DNA from: CAZBWE01 sp964440735
GTDB lineage: Bacteria > Planctomycetota > Phycisphaerae > Sedimentisphaerales > Anaerobacaceae
DNA length: 31,379 nucleotides
Reading direction: 5' to 3'
Assembly: GCA_964440735.1 (NCBI GenBank)
Contig: CAYTTK010000010.1
Span: 1-31,379, forward strand
Each line of letters opens with the position of its first letter. Within the stretch, counting starts at the first letter, position 1. Position numbers and translations under genes: made by a program. The notes under the pieces were generated by a model. It saw nothing but the letters and a program-made list of their open reading frames with translations. It was not told where the DNA came from and did not search any database. Below are positions 16,500-24,619 of the stretch, piece after piece.

Positions 16500-18083
16500 T
16501 TAGAAGGTCATTGAGTCTGTAAACACGGTCTGAAAGTCCGGCTGATGTGCGATTTCGACGTATTCAATCTTTCGGGCTAATTGGAGGGCTTTTTTGCGGC
16601 ATCGGCTGGATAGAAGGAGCATCTGAGCACCGGCAGCAGCGGCGTTTCCGACAAAATGAATCCGCTCAATGTCAACTTCAGGCAACAGGCCAATTTTTAG
16701 AGCACTTTGGGGTCGAATATAATTACCGAAGGCGCCGGCTAATAAAATTTGCTCTATATCGCAATCTTTAAGACCAATTTTTTTCTGCAGAATTTTTATC
16801 CCTGTTCGAATTGCAGCTTTGGCTAACTGCACTTCACGGATATCCTTTTGCATTAAGACCACATTCTTCTCGTTGGTATCTGCAAGGACAAAGGCACGCT
16901 GGCCATTCTGTTCGATTGTTCTTTGAAGAATTTTTTTTGAAACTTTGTTAGCAATTGTGTCTGGTTCTGCGAATCGGCCGGTTTTGTCAATAATCCCCAA
17001 ATCCAGCATTACGGCCACGGCATCAATCAAGCCGCTGCCGCATATCGAGCGAGGTGCGCAATTTCCTATGACATCCAAATCGATGTCATCTTTGTTCATA
17101 ATGACGGCTTCAATCGCCCCATCGACCGCCCTGCTGCCGCAGGATATCCTTGCCCCCTCAAAAGCCGGGCCCGCAGCACAGCTTGCCGCATAGAGCTTAT
17201 TTTTTGTGCCGAGAATTAGCTCGCCATTTGTGCCGATGTCGATTGCGAGTGTCATTTTCTCGGCTGAATCTATATCGGTCGCAATCGCTACGGCGGTGGT
17301 GTCGGAGCCGACAAAGCCGGCAATATTCTCAACGGTGTGGATGTTGCCCACGGGATTCATCAGCAAATAAAGCCGCTTAGGCGGCACATCTTGAGCATCG
17401 ACACTGTATGGCTTATATGGGGCCCGCCCAAGCTGAACTACTGGAAGTTTTAAAAAAATATGATTCATTGTCGTATTGCCGACGGCACAAATTTCGTAGA
17501 TTTGCTTTGTGTCTATTGAGGCCTTGTCGCAGAGCTTTGCGATTAACCCATTTATACAGTCGATTATTGCTTTTTGCAGTTGAGCCAGTTTTTCATCGGT
17601 CTGGGCATAAGCGATTCTGGATATAACATCATCGCCGTATCGCGTCTGTGGATTCAGCGTGGCTTTCGTTGTCAGACACTTTCCATCTTTCATATCGATT
17701 AGTTTGGTGACGACTGTAGTTGTGCCGATATCGACCGCTACGCCGAATATCTCACCGTCTTCTGCATCTTTAAGATATTTTTTATATATGTCGGGCTCAA
17801 ATTGCGCTCTGGTCTCGAGGCCTTCAGCAAGGATTTTCTGCTCGAAAAATCTTGAGGTTGTGGGGATTGTTACAGTGAGGTTGCTTTTGATGCGGTGCTG
17901 ACAGGCCAAAACCTGCCGGCCATCCGGTTCAAGGTTTACGATGCACTTTTTGCAGATGCCCTTGCCGCCGCAGATTGAGCTTAAGATTATGCCGGCCTGT
18001 GCAGCTGCTTCAAGGACGGTAGCTCCTGCATGAATTGAGATTTGCACACCATCAGGTTTGAAAGTTATGCTGTAATGTGTCAT
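16500..18083 (-). CDS. ASKHA-domain protein with N-terminal [2Fe-2S] ferredoxin (RACo-like corrinoid activator)
   Basis: A 527-residue ferredoxin-ATPase fusion resembling RACo, the reductive activator that reloads inactive Co(II) corrinoid proteins to Co(I) using ATP and a low-potential electron. Residues 1-75 are a ferredoxin with Cys-38, Cys-44, Cys-47 and Cys-61 (C-x5-C-x2-C-x13-C). A linker follows, then the ASKHA ATPase (DUF4445), with GVAVDIGTTTVVTKL, AIDIGTNGELILG and LLAGAFGNYIRP as phosphate and hinge motifs. It is somewhat shorter than typical RACo proteins (600 or more). ATG 18083 is taken as start; a TTG lies 9 bases upstream. The SDR gene ends 12 bases before it and the methyltransferase follows, so the three form one operon. 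The partner corrinoid protein is not in the window. Confidence 0.87.
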   Translation of the reverse strand: MTHYSITFKPDGVQISIHAGATVLEAAAQAGIILSSICGGKGICKKCIVNLEPDGRQVLACQHRIKSNLTVTIPTTSRFFEQKILAEGLETRAQFEPDIYKKYLKDAEDGEIFGVAVDIGTTTVVTKLIDMKDGKCLTTKATLNPQTRYGDDVISRIAYAQTDEKLAQLQKAIIDCINGLIAKLCDKASIDTKQIYEICAVGNTTMNHIFLKLPVVQLGRAPYKPYSVDAQDVPPKRLYLLMNPVGNIHTVENIAGFVGSDTTAVAIATDIDSAEKMTLAIDIGTNGELILGTKNKLYAASCAAGPAFEGARISCGSRAVDGAIEAVIMNKDDIDLDVIGNCAPRSICGSGLIDAVAVMLDLGIIDKTGRFAEPDTIANKVSKKILQRTIEQNGQRAFVLADTNEKNVVLMQKDIREVQLAKAAIRTGIKILQKKIGLKDCDIEQILLAGAFGNYIRPQSALKIGLLPEVDIERIHFVGNAAAAGAQMLLLSSRCRKKALQLARKIEYVEIAHQPDFQTVFTDSMTF

Positions 18084-18095
18084 ATCAACCAATTG

Positions 18096-18980
18096 TTACA
18101 TCTTATTACCGCCACCTACGTGCAGCACTTGTCCTGTAATCCAATCCGCCTGGTTTGATGCTAAAAAGACAACAGCATTAGCAATATCTTCGGGTTTACC
18201 CACCCTTCTCAGCGGATAGGTCTCTTGAATTTGCTTTTGTAGTTCGGAGGTTATCCAGCCAGTTTGCACAGCTCCCGGAGATATAGCATTAACAGTAATT
18301 CCGTATTTTCCTAATTCGACGGCTGCGGCTCTGGTGTAGCTTTCCGTTGCGAATTTGCTTGCTCCATATGAAATTGCATAAGGGTGCGCGTATGCACCGT
18401 CTGAGCTTATGTTAATGATGCGTCCCCAATTAGCCTTTCTTGCAATATAGCGTTTGGCATATTCTTCAATCATAAGAGCAACCGCCCTGCTGTTGACAGA
18501 GAAGTGTTCGTCGTGAGAATCTGCATTTATCGGGGCAACAGGAAATATGCCAACAAATGATTCGTTTTTATCCAATTCGCTCGGAGGGATAAATGTGTCG
18601 CACCTGCCGTATGCTGCATTATTTACCAATATATCGACTTTTCCAAACTGCTCTTGTGCTTTATCAAATAATTTTGGAATGTTATCAGGGTAAGACAAAT
18701 CCGCTTCCCAGGCATAACAGGTACCGCCAAAATCATTTATGGCTTTGACCACTTCATCCGGAGATTTCGTCTGCATTTTATAATAATAAGCTCTGCTGGC
18801 TTCAGTTGCCTGGCTGGCTTGTTCTTCCGTGACAGCCCCCTTGCCCTCAGGTGAGAAGCGGTAATAGTTAATGAAAACTTTTGCTGATTCTTTTGCAAAA
18901 GCTACGGTAATAGCTGCACCAATTCCATGATTGGCACCAGTTACTATTACAACTTTTCCTTTAAGGCCGGTATCTATCAT
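18096..18980 (-). CDS. Short-chain dehydrogenase/reductase
   Basis: A 294-residue NAD(P)-dependent oxidoreductase of the classical SDR family. The cofactor loop TGANHGIG is at residues 14-21, NNAAYG near 120, and the catalytic set Ser-192/193 (NISSDGA), Tyr-205 and Lys-209 (YGASK). SPGAVQTGWI and the closing VLHVGGGNKM are typical. Residues 41-80 contain an extra charged segment between strands 2 and 3 (EGKGAVTEEQASQATEASR), longer than in usual FabG-type proteins. It is the first complete gene of the minus-strand operon leading into the ASKHA protein. Substrate is not predictable. Confidence 0.9.
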   Translation of the reverse strand: MIDTGLKGKVVIVTGANHGIGAAITVAFAKESAKVFINYYRFSPEGKGAVTEEQASQATEASRAYYYKMQTKSPDEVVKAINDFGGTCYAWEADLSYPDNIPKLFDKAQEQFGKVDILVNNAAYGRCDTFIPPSELDKNESFVGIFPVAPINADSHDEHFSVNSRAVALMIEEYAKRYIARKANWGRIINISSDGAYAHPYAISYGASKFATESYTRAAAVELGKYGITVNAISPGAVQTGWITSELQKQIQETYPLRRVGKPEDIANAVVFLASNQADWITGQVLHVGGGNKM

Positions 18981-19022
18981 AACCTAAGAATCTACTTATC
19001 TAACTCTAAAGATTTGTCATGT

Positions 19023-19127
19023 TTAGCCAAAGGATTTAGCGAGTGAATAAAGTATGATAGGCGTCACACCTGCGTGAATCGTGATTTGCCTGTCAACCGG
19101 CTTAAAAGTTACGTGGAGATATTTCAT
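19023..19127 (-). pseudogene. Degenerate 5' fragment of a second ASKHA/ferredoxin gene
   Basis: Read on the minus strand from ATG 19127, a 34-codon frame gives MKYLHVTFKPVDRQITIHAG and then VTPIILYSLAKSFG before TAA. About 12 of the first 22 residues match the start of the ASKHA protein at 18083 (TFKP, QI-IHAG, T). Most matching codons differ only at the third base (TTC/TTT, AAA/AAG, CCT/CCG, CAT/CAC, GGA/GGT), so the copy evolved as a coding paralogue before it was cut short. No ferredoxin cysteines or ATPase part remain. Confidence 0.65.
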
Positions 19128-19463
19128 TATTTATCGTGGTGAATATGTGCGGAGAATCGCTACTTTATTCACGCATTTACCTATGGTTTGAACTTGTTGA
19201 AAATTATCTTATTTTATGCCTTATTTTCCACTTGGTGTGTCTTTTTTTGCTCCCAACTTTACGCCTGCGTCTTGATTTTGCCATCTATTTCTCCTAAATC
19301 CAGATAAAAATCTTTATTCTATAACACTTCTTGGTCTTTAGATTGTATAATACTATATAAGAGCAAGGTTAAAAGTATCAAGTATTTGGCAAACGGTCAA
19401 TAGTTTGCTTGGTTTGTTCTTAAAGACTCGTTAAACAGAAAATATTTAGATTTTGGTGCGAAA
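19128..19463. other. Gene-free AT-rich spacer
   Basis: A 336-base AT-rich stretch between the divergent ASKHA fragment and the Cys-rich gene. TATAAT occurs near 19349 on the plus strand and could be a -10 box for the Cys-rich gene, but no matching -35 at normal spacing is evident. I see no other feature. Confidence 0.3.
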
Positions 19464-19757
19464 ATGATTCAATGCAAAGATTGTGAATTATGCGAGACCA
19501 GACCAGACGGCAAAAGGACCTTCAAGTGCGACCCGTTTTCTAATATCAAGGAGCCGGAGTGCTTAGCCAAATGGCAGCTAATCCGGCTGGATATGCTTGT
19601 GGCCAGCTATCAGAGTATGCTCAAGTGGTATGACAGATTAGCACCTGTTCAAGATAAGCTGTTCAAGTATATGAAAAAAGAGCTTGAGGATATTGACGAA
19701 TCCGAACGCTGGAAGGTCGATGAGGAGGAGGACGAGGAAAGTAGCGATACCCCATAG
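19464..19757 (+). CDS. Conserved Cys-rich hypothetical protein (planctomycete type)
   Basis: A 97-residue protein. The N-terminal third has a cysteine cluster, C-x2-C-x2-C (MIQCKDCELC), followed by FKCDPF and PECLAKWQL, which could bind zinc or an iron-sulfur cluster. The middle is helical (LDMLVASYQSMLKWYDRLAPVQDKLFKYMKKEL) and the tail is highly acidic (VDEEEDEESSD). The string NIKEPECLAKWQLIRLDML looks, from memory, like a protein conserved in planctomycetes, but its function is unknown. It is followed by a hairpin terminator, so it is probably a single-gene unit. Confidence 0.75.
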   Translation: MIQCKDCELCETRPDGKRTFKCDPFSNIKEPECLAKWQLIRLDMLVASYQSMLKWYDRLAPVQDKLFKYMKKELEDIDESERWKVDEEEDEESSDTP

Positions 19758-19820
19758 CATAAGCCAGAGGACGAAGGACAGAATATTAGCATATCAGATT
19801 ATCAGGGGATTCGTGACTTG

Positions 19821-19855
19821 GTGCCTTGGGAAAAATTAGGATGGAGGCACTTTTT
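19821..19855 (+). terminator. Rho-independent terminator after the Cys-rich gene
   Basis: GTGCCTT (19821-19827) pairs with GAGGCAC (19844-19850), including one G-T pair, across a 16-base loop, followed directly by TTTTT. It separates the Cys-rich gene from the BlaI promoter. Confidence 0.6.
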
Positions 19856-19916
19856 ACACAGTTTTTAAGTGCAAAAACGGTAATTTTAAAATTTTATGAA
19901 AGAATTTATTTTTTGT

Positions 19917-19945
19917 TTGACAAATACTATAGTATGTAGTACTAT
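19917..19945 (+). promoter_or_regulatory. Sigma-70-like promoter with palindromic BlaI-type operator
   Basis: TTGACA (19917-19922), a 17-bp spacer and TACTAT (19940-19945) form a good vegetative promoter just before blaI. The spacer holds a perfect 12-bp palindrome, ATACTATAGTAT (19924-19935), and an adjacent 8-bp palindrome, TAGTACTA (19937-19944), covers the -10 box; ATAGTA and TACTAT also form an inverted pair. BlaI/MecI repressors bind such dyads and block RNA polymerase, so this is probably the autoregulatory operator. Confidence 0.7.
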
Positions 19946-19997
19946 GAGATAAAGTAGAGACTACAATGGTTTGTCTTTAGATATGGAGACCGATTTT

Positions 19998-20390
19998 ATG
20001 AGCGGAAAATCTCTTGATGATTTGGGCAAATTGCAACGAGCGGTGATAGAAGTAATCTGGAAACTTGGTGAGGCAAGCGTTCACCAGGTGCGGGACCGGC
20101 TTGGCCGTAACAAAAAGCTGGCCTATACAACAGTTCTCACCACGATGCAGAAGCTGGAAAAAGCGGGCTGGCTGAGACACCGGACCGAGGGTAAAAGCTA
20201 TGTTTATCTGCCGAGTCGAAGTCGAGAAGAAGCAGGCGCTAAGTCAGTACGCAGATTTATGAAGCGTGTGTTCAACGGAAACTCTGTTATGATGTTTCAA
20301 CATTTAATGCTGGATGATGACATCAGTGACAAGGAGCTTCTGGAAATTCGAAAAATAATAGACAAAAAGCGAAAGGGAGTGCGGAAATGA
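19998..20390 (+). CDS. BlaI/MecI/CopY family transcriptional repressor
   Basis: Penicillinase-repressor family DNA-binding protein of about 130 residues. The winged helix is at the N-terminus: LGKLQRAVIEVIWKLGEASVHQVRDRL, then LAYTTVLTTMQKLEKAGWLRHRTEGKSYVYLPS. This last segment is the recognition helix and wing typical of the family. The C-terminal helices dimerise. ATG 19998 was chosen for GGAG 9 bases upstream; in-frame ATG 19983 and TTG 19971 are alternatives. The stop overlaps the start of the M56 protease gene (ATGA), so the two are coupled. By analogy with BlaI-BlaR1, the membrane protease would trigger its inactivation and relieve repression. Confidence 0.92.
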   Translation: MSGKSLDDLGKLQRAVIEVIWKLGEASVHQVRDRLGRNKKLAYTTVLTTMQKLEKAGWLRHRTEGKSYVYLPSRSREEAGAKSVRRFMKRVFNGNSVMMFQHLMLDDDISDKELLEIRKIIDKKRKGVRK

Positions 20391-23386
20391 CAAGCGAAAT
20401 ATTCTCTCAAAACGCTTTGCTTTGGGTTTTTATATGGCAAAGCACAATTTGCATTGCAGCTGGATTGGCGGCCAGCTTCGCTTTGAGACGCCGGCCTGCA
20501 TGGGCACATCAAGTACTGCTGTTGGCGCTGCTTGCAGCAGTAATTGTGCCGGTTATGAGCATTTTAATCAAGCACTATGAATTGGGCGTGTTCGTTGCTG
20601 AACCTGCTATGGTCAAATCGGAAGTCAAAGGCAGTATTAAGACGAATCGTTATGAAAGGCCCGCAGCAATTGTAACCGAAGATGCTGAACAGAGGCCAGC
20701 TCTTGTTGAAGAACACTCGCCATCCGCAGTGATTAACTCAGAAAGAGCGGAATTTCCCTGGAATATGGCTCTGCTTTGGGGATGGATAGTAACAAGCCTT
20801 GTTCTTACTCTCCGGTTGCTCATAACGTTTATTCAAGGGATGCGTTTTTTAAGCCAATCGGCACCGCTGCATTGCCAAAGGATTGAACAGGCAGCGCACT
20901 TGGCGAGGGTAAAACTTGCAATGGCCAAGGAGGTGAAGATTTGCAGCAGTGAGAACATTCGCAGCCCGGTTATATGGTGCTGGGGGAGCAGGCCTGTTTT
21001 GCTGGTACCGCTTGTTGTTGAACGGTCTGATACTACTGTAGACTGGGTGAGTGTGCTTTGTCATGAGCTGGCGCACTACAAACGGATAGACCATATAAGC
21101 GGATTACTGGCTGAGCTGGTGGTGTGCATCCTGCCGTGGAATCCACTCATCTGGTGGGCAAAGTCACGGCTCGTAGGACTAAGCGAACAGGCGTGCGATG
21201 ACTGGGTCGTCGCCAGCGGTCAGCAAAGTACAGACTATGCAGAGTCGCTGCTTGATTTAAGACCTCAACGGCAGATGGCGTTTACACCTGCAGTAGTAAG
21301 CAGCAAAAAAGGCTTGGCTGGGCGGGTTTGTCGAATTCTGCAGGACCGCTGCGGCAATCCGCGAATCAGTTTATGCTGGACGCTGCTTGTGGGTGTTATG
21401 GCGGTTTGCGTTACTGTTGGGATTGCCTTCGCGCAGACTCGGCCTGCAACTGTACAAGCTCCAGAAGAACGTATAGTCCATTTCCCCCAAGACCGGACAT
21501 TGGGACAGCTTTTTATACAAGATACAGATACAAAAAGGCAAACTGATACAACCTTCTACCAGGTAAATGATTATGATGGATGGGAATATTTCGGCCAGGC
21601 CAGAGGAGATGTTGTTGTTCCTGCCGGCAAACGCTTGAAGCTGATAATTGCAAGAGATGCATGGAAAAATCTTTCGCCACTTTCTAGGTTAAGGGCCGAT
21701 GACCTTTATGCTCTTATAATTGCCTGGGGCATACCAAATACAATGAGTCCGGATGACAGATGTATGCGGAATATTGCTAACCTTACGGGACTGAAGTATT
21801 TGAGCCTTGGTAGAACCAACATCAGTAGTGAAGGCCTAAAAAACATCAGAAATTTTAAGTCGCTGGAATATCTTGAATTGCCGGAAAAGGTTTCAGATGA
21901 GGGTATGGTTTATATAGCACAGTTGCCATCGCTGAAAGGATTATATTTTAGGGAAAACATGGTTACAAACAGCGGATTGCGTCATCTCGCAAAATTGACC
22001 ACACTTGAGGAGTTGGATCTTAGAGGTGGCCGTATTGGTGATGCCGGCCTGGTTCATCTTGCAAAGCTGCCTCGCCTTCGGTACCTGCTTCTTTATGGCG
22101 ATGGTTTTAGTGACAACGGTTTAGCCCATCTCAAAAATATTCCATCGCTGAGGATTCTGCATATCGGATATCTTAGGCAGATAACCGATGCCGGGCTGGT
22201 GCACTTGTCCGAACTTGATAAATTGGAAAATCTGAGCCTTCACTGGAATGAAAACATTACCGACAAAGGTATCGTTAATCTCAAAAAAATGCAGTCTCTT
22301 AAAAAATTAGACGTAAGTCACGCTCGATTAACGGATGACGGCGTGGCCCATCTGAAAGATATTAAGACGCTCGAATACCTCAACTTACCGCATGAGGGAA
22401 TAACCGACAAAGGACTAAGTTACTTAGTCGAGTTAGATAAGCTTAAACATCTCAGTGTTCCCAGAGTACATTATGTTGACCCAAGCATGAATAAAGAATA
22501 TTACACCGATAAAGGTCTCGAGTCACTTTCCAGGTGCCGCCTTCTTGAAGAGCTTACCGTTGGCAGCATAGGCATTACCGATGCAGGAATGTCGCACATT
22601 GTAAAATTACAAAACCTCAAAGTTCTAAACCTGTTTGGATGTGATAAGGTAACTAATGAAGGTCTGGCAAAGCTAACTGCGCTGAAGTCTTTGAAAAATT
22701 TGAATCTCCATGAAACTCAGGTGACGGTTTCGGGACTGAGCCAACTCAACGCTATGCCGCAATTGACCCATTTGGATGTTTATCCTCTTATTGATAATGG
22801 TTCCACTTTGAATATCGCCGGTTTAACTAACCTGGAAGACTTAGACCTGGGATTCAGTGACCACCGCCAGCCAAAAAGCACTTTTGGCGATGCGGACCTG
22901 GCGTGTCTTTCAGGACTGAAAAATCTTAAAAGGCTGTCGATTTATCCCTGCGATTTCAGTGATGCCGGCATGGTGCACCTTGCCGGCCTTACAAATCTTG
23001 AACGTCTTGGAATTGGTGGCTCGGGTTTGACCGATGGCGGACTGAAGTACCTCACCGGTTTGAAGAAGCTAAATCATTTGACTATCGACGCGGGGTTCTA
23101 CGATGTCAAGACAAATACCTGGGGAAGCGGCGGCAGGCTTACAGGTGAAGGTCTGCGACACCTTGAGAAGATTCAATCTCTGACGTATTTAACTATAAAC
23201 GTCGAAGGCAACTTCAGTCCAAATGCCTTGTCCCGTCTGCGTAAGAACCTGCCTAACCTCCTTTCGATAAACATCAACAATAATTCTGGGGGATACGGAG
23301 GATATGCTGGAAGTGCCTCCGCCCCAAGGACAACCCGCCCCCGTTCCACAAGTAGCGTACGAACCAGGCCGAGAAGACGAAGATAA
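20387..23386 (+). CDS. BlaR1/MecR1-like M56 membrane protease with a leucine-rich repeat sensor domain
   Basis: A 999-residue sensor protease. The N-terminal 350 residues are the M56 part, with hydrophobic spans near 10-32, 42-62, 126-150 and 328-350. The zinc site is HELAH at 226-230 with Glu-267 (SEQACDDWV) as third ligand. In BlaR1 the segment after the last span is a penicillin-binding domain. Here a linker of about 110 residues leads into about 20 leucine-rich repeats of roughly 24 residues (about 463-950; units like GLVHLAKLPRLRYLLL and GITDKGL), probably outside the cytoplasm. It ends with a Gly/Tyr stretch and an Arg-rich tail. It is coupled to the repressor gene upstream. The signal sensed is unknown, but is unlikely to be beta-lactam through the usual domain. 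Confidence 0.88.
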   Translation: MTSEIFSQNALLWVFIWQSTICIAAGLAASFALRRRPAWAHQVLLLALLAAVIVPVMSILIKHYELGVFVAEPAMVKSEVKGSIKTNRYERPAAIVTEDAEQRPALVEEHSPSAVINSERAEFPWNMALLWGWIVTSLVLTLRLLITFIQGMRFLSQSAPLHCQRIEQAAHLARVKLAMAKEVKICSSENIRSPVIWCWGSRPVLLVPLVVERSDTTVDWVSVLCHELAHYKRIDHISGLLAELVVCILPWNPLIWWAKSRLVGLSEQACDDWVVASGQQSTDYAESLLDLRPQRQMAFTPAVVSSKKGLAGRVCRILQDRCGNPRISLCWTLLVGVMAVCVTVGIAFAQTRPATVQAPEERIVHFPQDRTLGQLFIQDTDTKRQTDTTFYQVNDYDGWEYFGQARGDVVVPAGKRLKLIIARDAWKNLSPLSRLRADDLYALIIAWGIPNTMSPDDRCMRNIANLTGLKYLSLGRTNISSEGLKNIRNFKSLEYLELPEKVSDEGMVYIAQLPSLKGLYFRENMVTNSGLRHLAKLTTLEELDLRGGRIGDAGLVHLAKLPRLRYLLLYGDGFSDNGLAHLKNIPSLRILHIGYLRQITDAGLVHLSELDKLENLSLHWNENITDKGIVNLKKMQSLKKLDVSHARLTDDGVAHLKDIKTLEYLNLPHEGITDKGLSYLVELDKLKHLSVPRVHYVDPSMNKEYYTDKGLESLSRCRLLEELTVGSIGITDAGMSHIVKLQNLKVLNLFGCDKVTNEGLAKLTALKSLKNLNLHETQVTVSGLSQLNAMPQLTHLDVYPLIDNGSTLNIAGLTNLEDLDLGFSDHRQPKSTFGDADLACLSGLKNLKRLSIYPCDFSDAGMVHLAGLTNLERLGIGGSGLTDGGLKYLTGLKKLNHLTIDAGFYDVKTNTWGSGGRLTGEGLRHLEKIQSLTYLTINVEGNFSPNALSRLRKNLPNLLSININNNSGGYGGYAGSASAPRTTRPRSTSSVRTRPRRRR

Positions 23387-23525
23387 AATAGCCGATTTAA
23401 GGCTAATCCGCCAATTCCCAAAGGCAGACTTTGCCGCTAAGCGGCGAAATATCATTGACTTTTCACCATTTATGCAATAAATCAATCCTTGAAACCGTCT
23501 TTATTTATGTAAAAAGTGCCCAAAA

Positions 23526-24056
23526 ATGGCAGAAAGCAACAGCTTAGCCCGAATAATTGCCGGCTGCAAGAAAGGCGATGCCGAATGTTTTTCACAGATA
23601 GTCGATATCTACGCCCCCCGATGTTATGGTTATTTTTACCGGCTAACGGGCGATAGAAGTGTTAGCGACGATTTACTGAGTGAGCTATTTGTCAAGTTAG
23701 TGGAGAAAATCAGTTCTTACAGGGGCGGCTCCTTCGATAGCTGGCTGTTCAGGGTGGCTTCAAATATATTTCACGATTATCTAAGGAGCAAACAACGGCG
23801 AAAAAAACTGCTTGATGCTCACAAAGGGCAACTGGATTTAGAGCCGATAGAAACTAAAAGGTCGGATGAAGAACTGCTTGACAGGTTACAGACAAAGCTT
23901 AACAAGCTCGACCCGGAAACGCAGGAACTGATAATGTTGCGTTTTTATTCGCAACTGAGCTTTAAGGAAATGGCGAAGATGCGGTCCGAGCCGATAGGAA
24001 CAACGCTGGCAAAGCTGCATCGAGGACTAAAGAAACTCAGGGAACTGATGGCGTAA
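23526..24056 (+). CDS. ECF-type RNA polymerase sigma factor
   Basis: A 176-residue sigma-70 family factor of the ECF group. Region 2 covers about residues 20-95, with YGYFYRLTGDRSVSDDLLSELFVKL and FDSWLFRVASNIFHDYLRSKQRRK, the core-binding and -10 recognition helices. Region 4 covers about 120-176, with LDPETQELIMLRFYSQLSFKEMA and TTLAKLHRGLKKLREL, the helix-turn-helix for the -35. The next gene starts 23 bases later and encodes a one-span membrane protein, a candidate anti-sigma factor. TTGACT (23455) with 17 bases to TAAATC upstream is a weak promoter candidate. It lies 139 bases after the LRR protease, which may or may not belong to the same regulatory unit. Confidence 0.92.
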   Translation: MAESNSLARIIAGCKKGDAECFSQIVDIYAPRCYGYFYRLTGDRSVSDDLLSELFVKLVEKISSYRGGSFDSWLFRVASNIFHDYLRSKQRRKKLLDAHKGQLDLEPIETKRSDEELLDRLQTKLNKLDPETQELIMLRFYSQLSFKEMAKMRSEPIGTTLAKLHRGLKKLRELMA

Positions 24057-24079
24057 TTCGAAAAATTAGAGATTGACAG

Positions 24080-24616
24080 ATGACTAATCGAAAAGAAGAA
24101 AATCTGAAAGAGCTCCTGGAAAGATTTGTCGGGACCGAACAGGCACAAAAGGCTGCTGAAAATATCAGTCAGGGCGAACAAATCCTCCGCGATAATTCTG
24201 CACCTAAGCCGAGCAAAAAATTAATCACAGAGATAAAATCTGAGATCGGTGCAGAATTGCTCCGCAGCAGGACTATAAAGACCTCCGGATTTAGAAAAAC
24301 AGCCTACAAGATTGCTGTTGTGGCGGCAGCAGTTATTATCCTGGCAGCGTTAAGCATAAAATTCTTCGAAAAAGGCGATAAACCCAATAAGACTGGAAAG
24401 TTTGAATATGCGTCTATAATACCAACGTCTCTTTGGGAAAGTGATGATATTGCCGCCGACGATATGGATTTGGCAATTCTGAATGCCGAAATTGAACAAA
24501 TTGAAGGCGAGATGATAGCTTTGCAATCAGGTGAAAGCGGAGGTAATGGCCAGAGAGCTGTAACGGAATTGGAGATGGAACTGATAGAAATCGATAGTGA
24601 CTTCTGGAAGGGATAA
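24080..24616 (+). CDS. Single-span membrane protein, candidate anti-sigma factor
   Basis: A 178-residue protein with a cytoplasmic N-terminal part (1-74, charged and helical), one transmembrane segment at about 76-95 (YKIAVVAAAVIILAALSIKF) and an acidic external part ending in EMELIEIDSDFWKG. Gene order directly after an ECF sigma factor and the topology fit an anti-sigma factor, but the usual zinc anti-sigma motif (H-x3-C-x2-C) is absent, so this is inference from position. The external part has a short coiled-coil-like stretch (AILNAEIEQIEGEMIALQS). The next gene starts 3 bases after its stop. Confidence 0.7.
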   Translation: MTNRKEENLKELLERFVGTEQAQKAAENISQGEQILRDNSAPKPSKKLITEIKSEIGAELLRSRTIKTSGFRKTAYKIAVVAAAVIILAALSIKFFEKGDKPNKTGKFEYASIIPTSLWESDDIAADDMDLAILNAEIEQIEGEMIALQSGESGGNGQRAVTELEMELIEIDSDFWKG

Positions 24617-24619
24617 AAA

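Noticed and set aside
18981..19015. Ninth heptamer array upstream of the SDR
   Set aside because: Units (TAGAGTT, TAGATTC, TTAGGTT on the minus strand) are too degenerate to separate from chance by eye.
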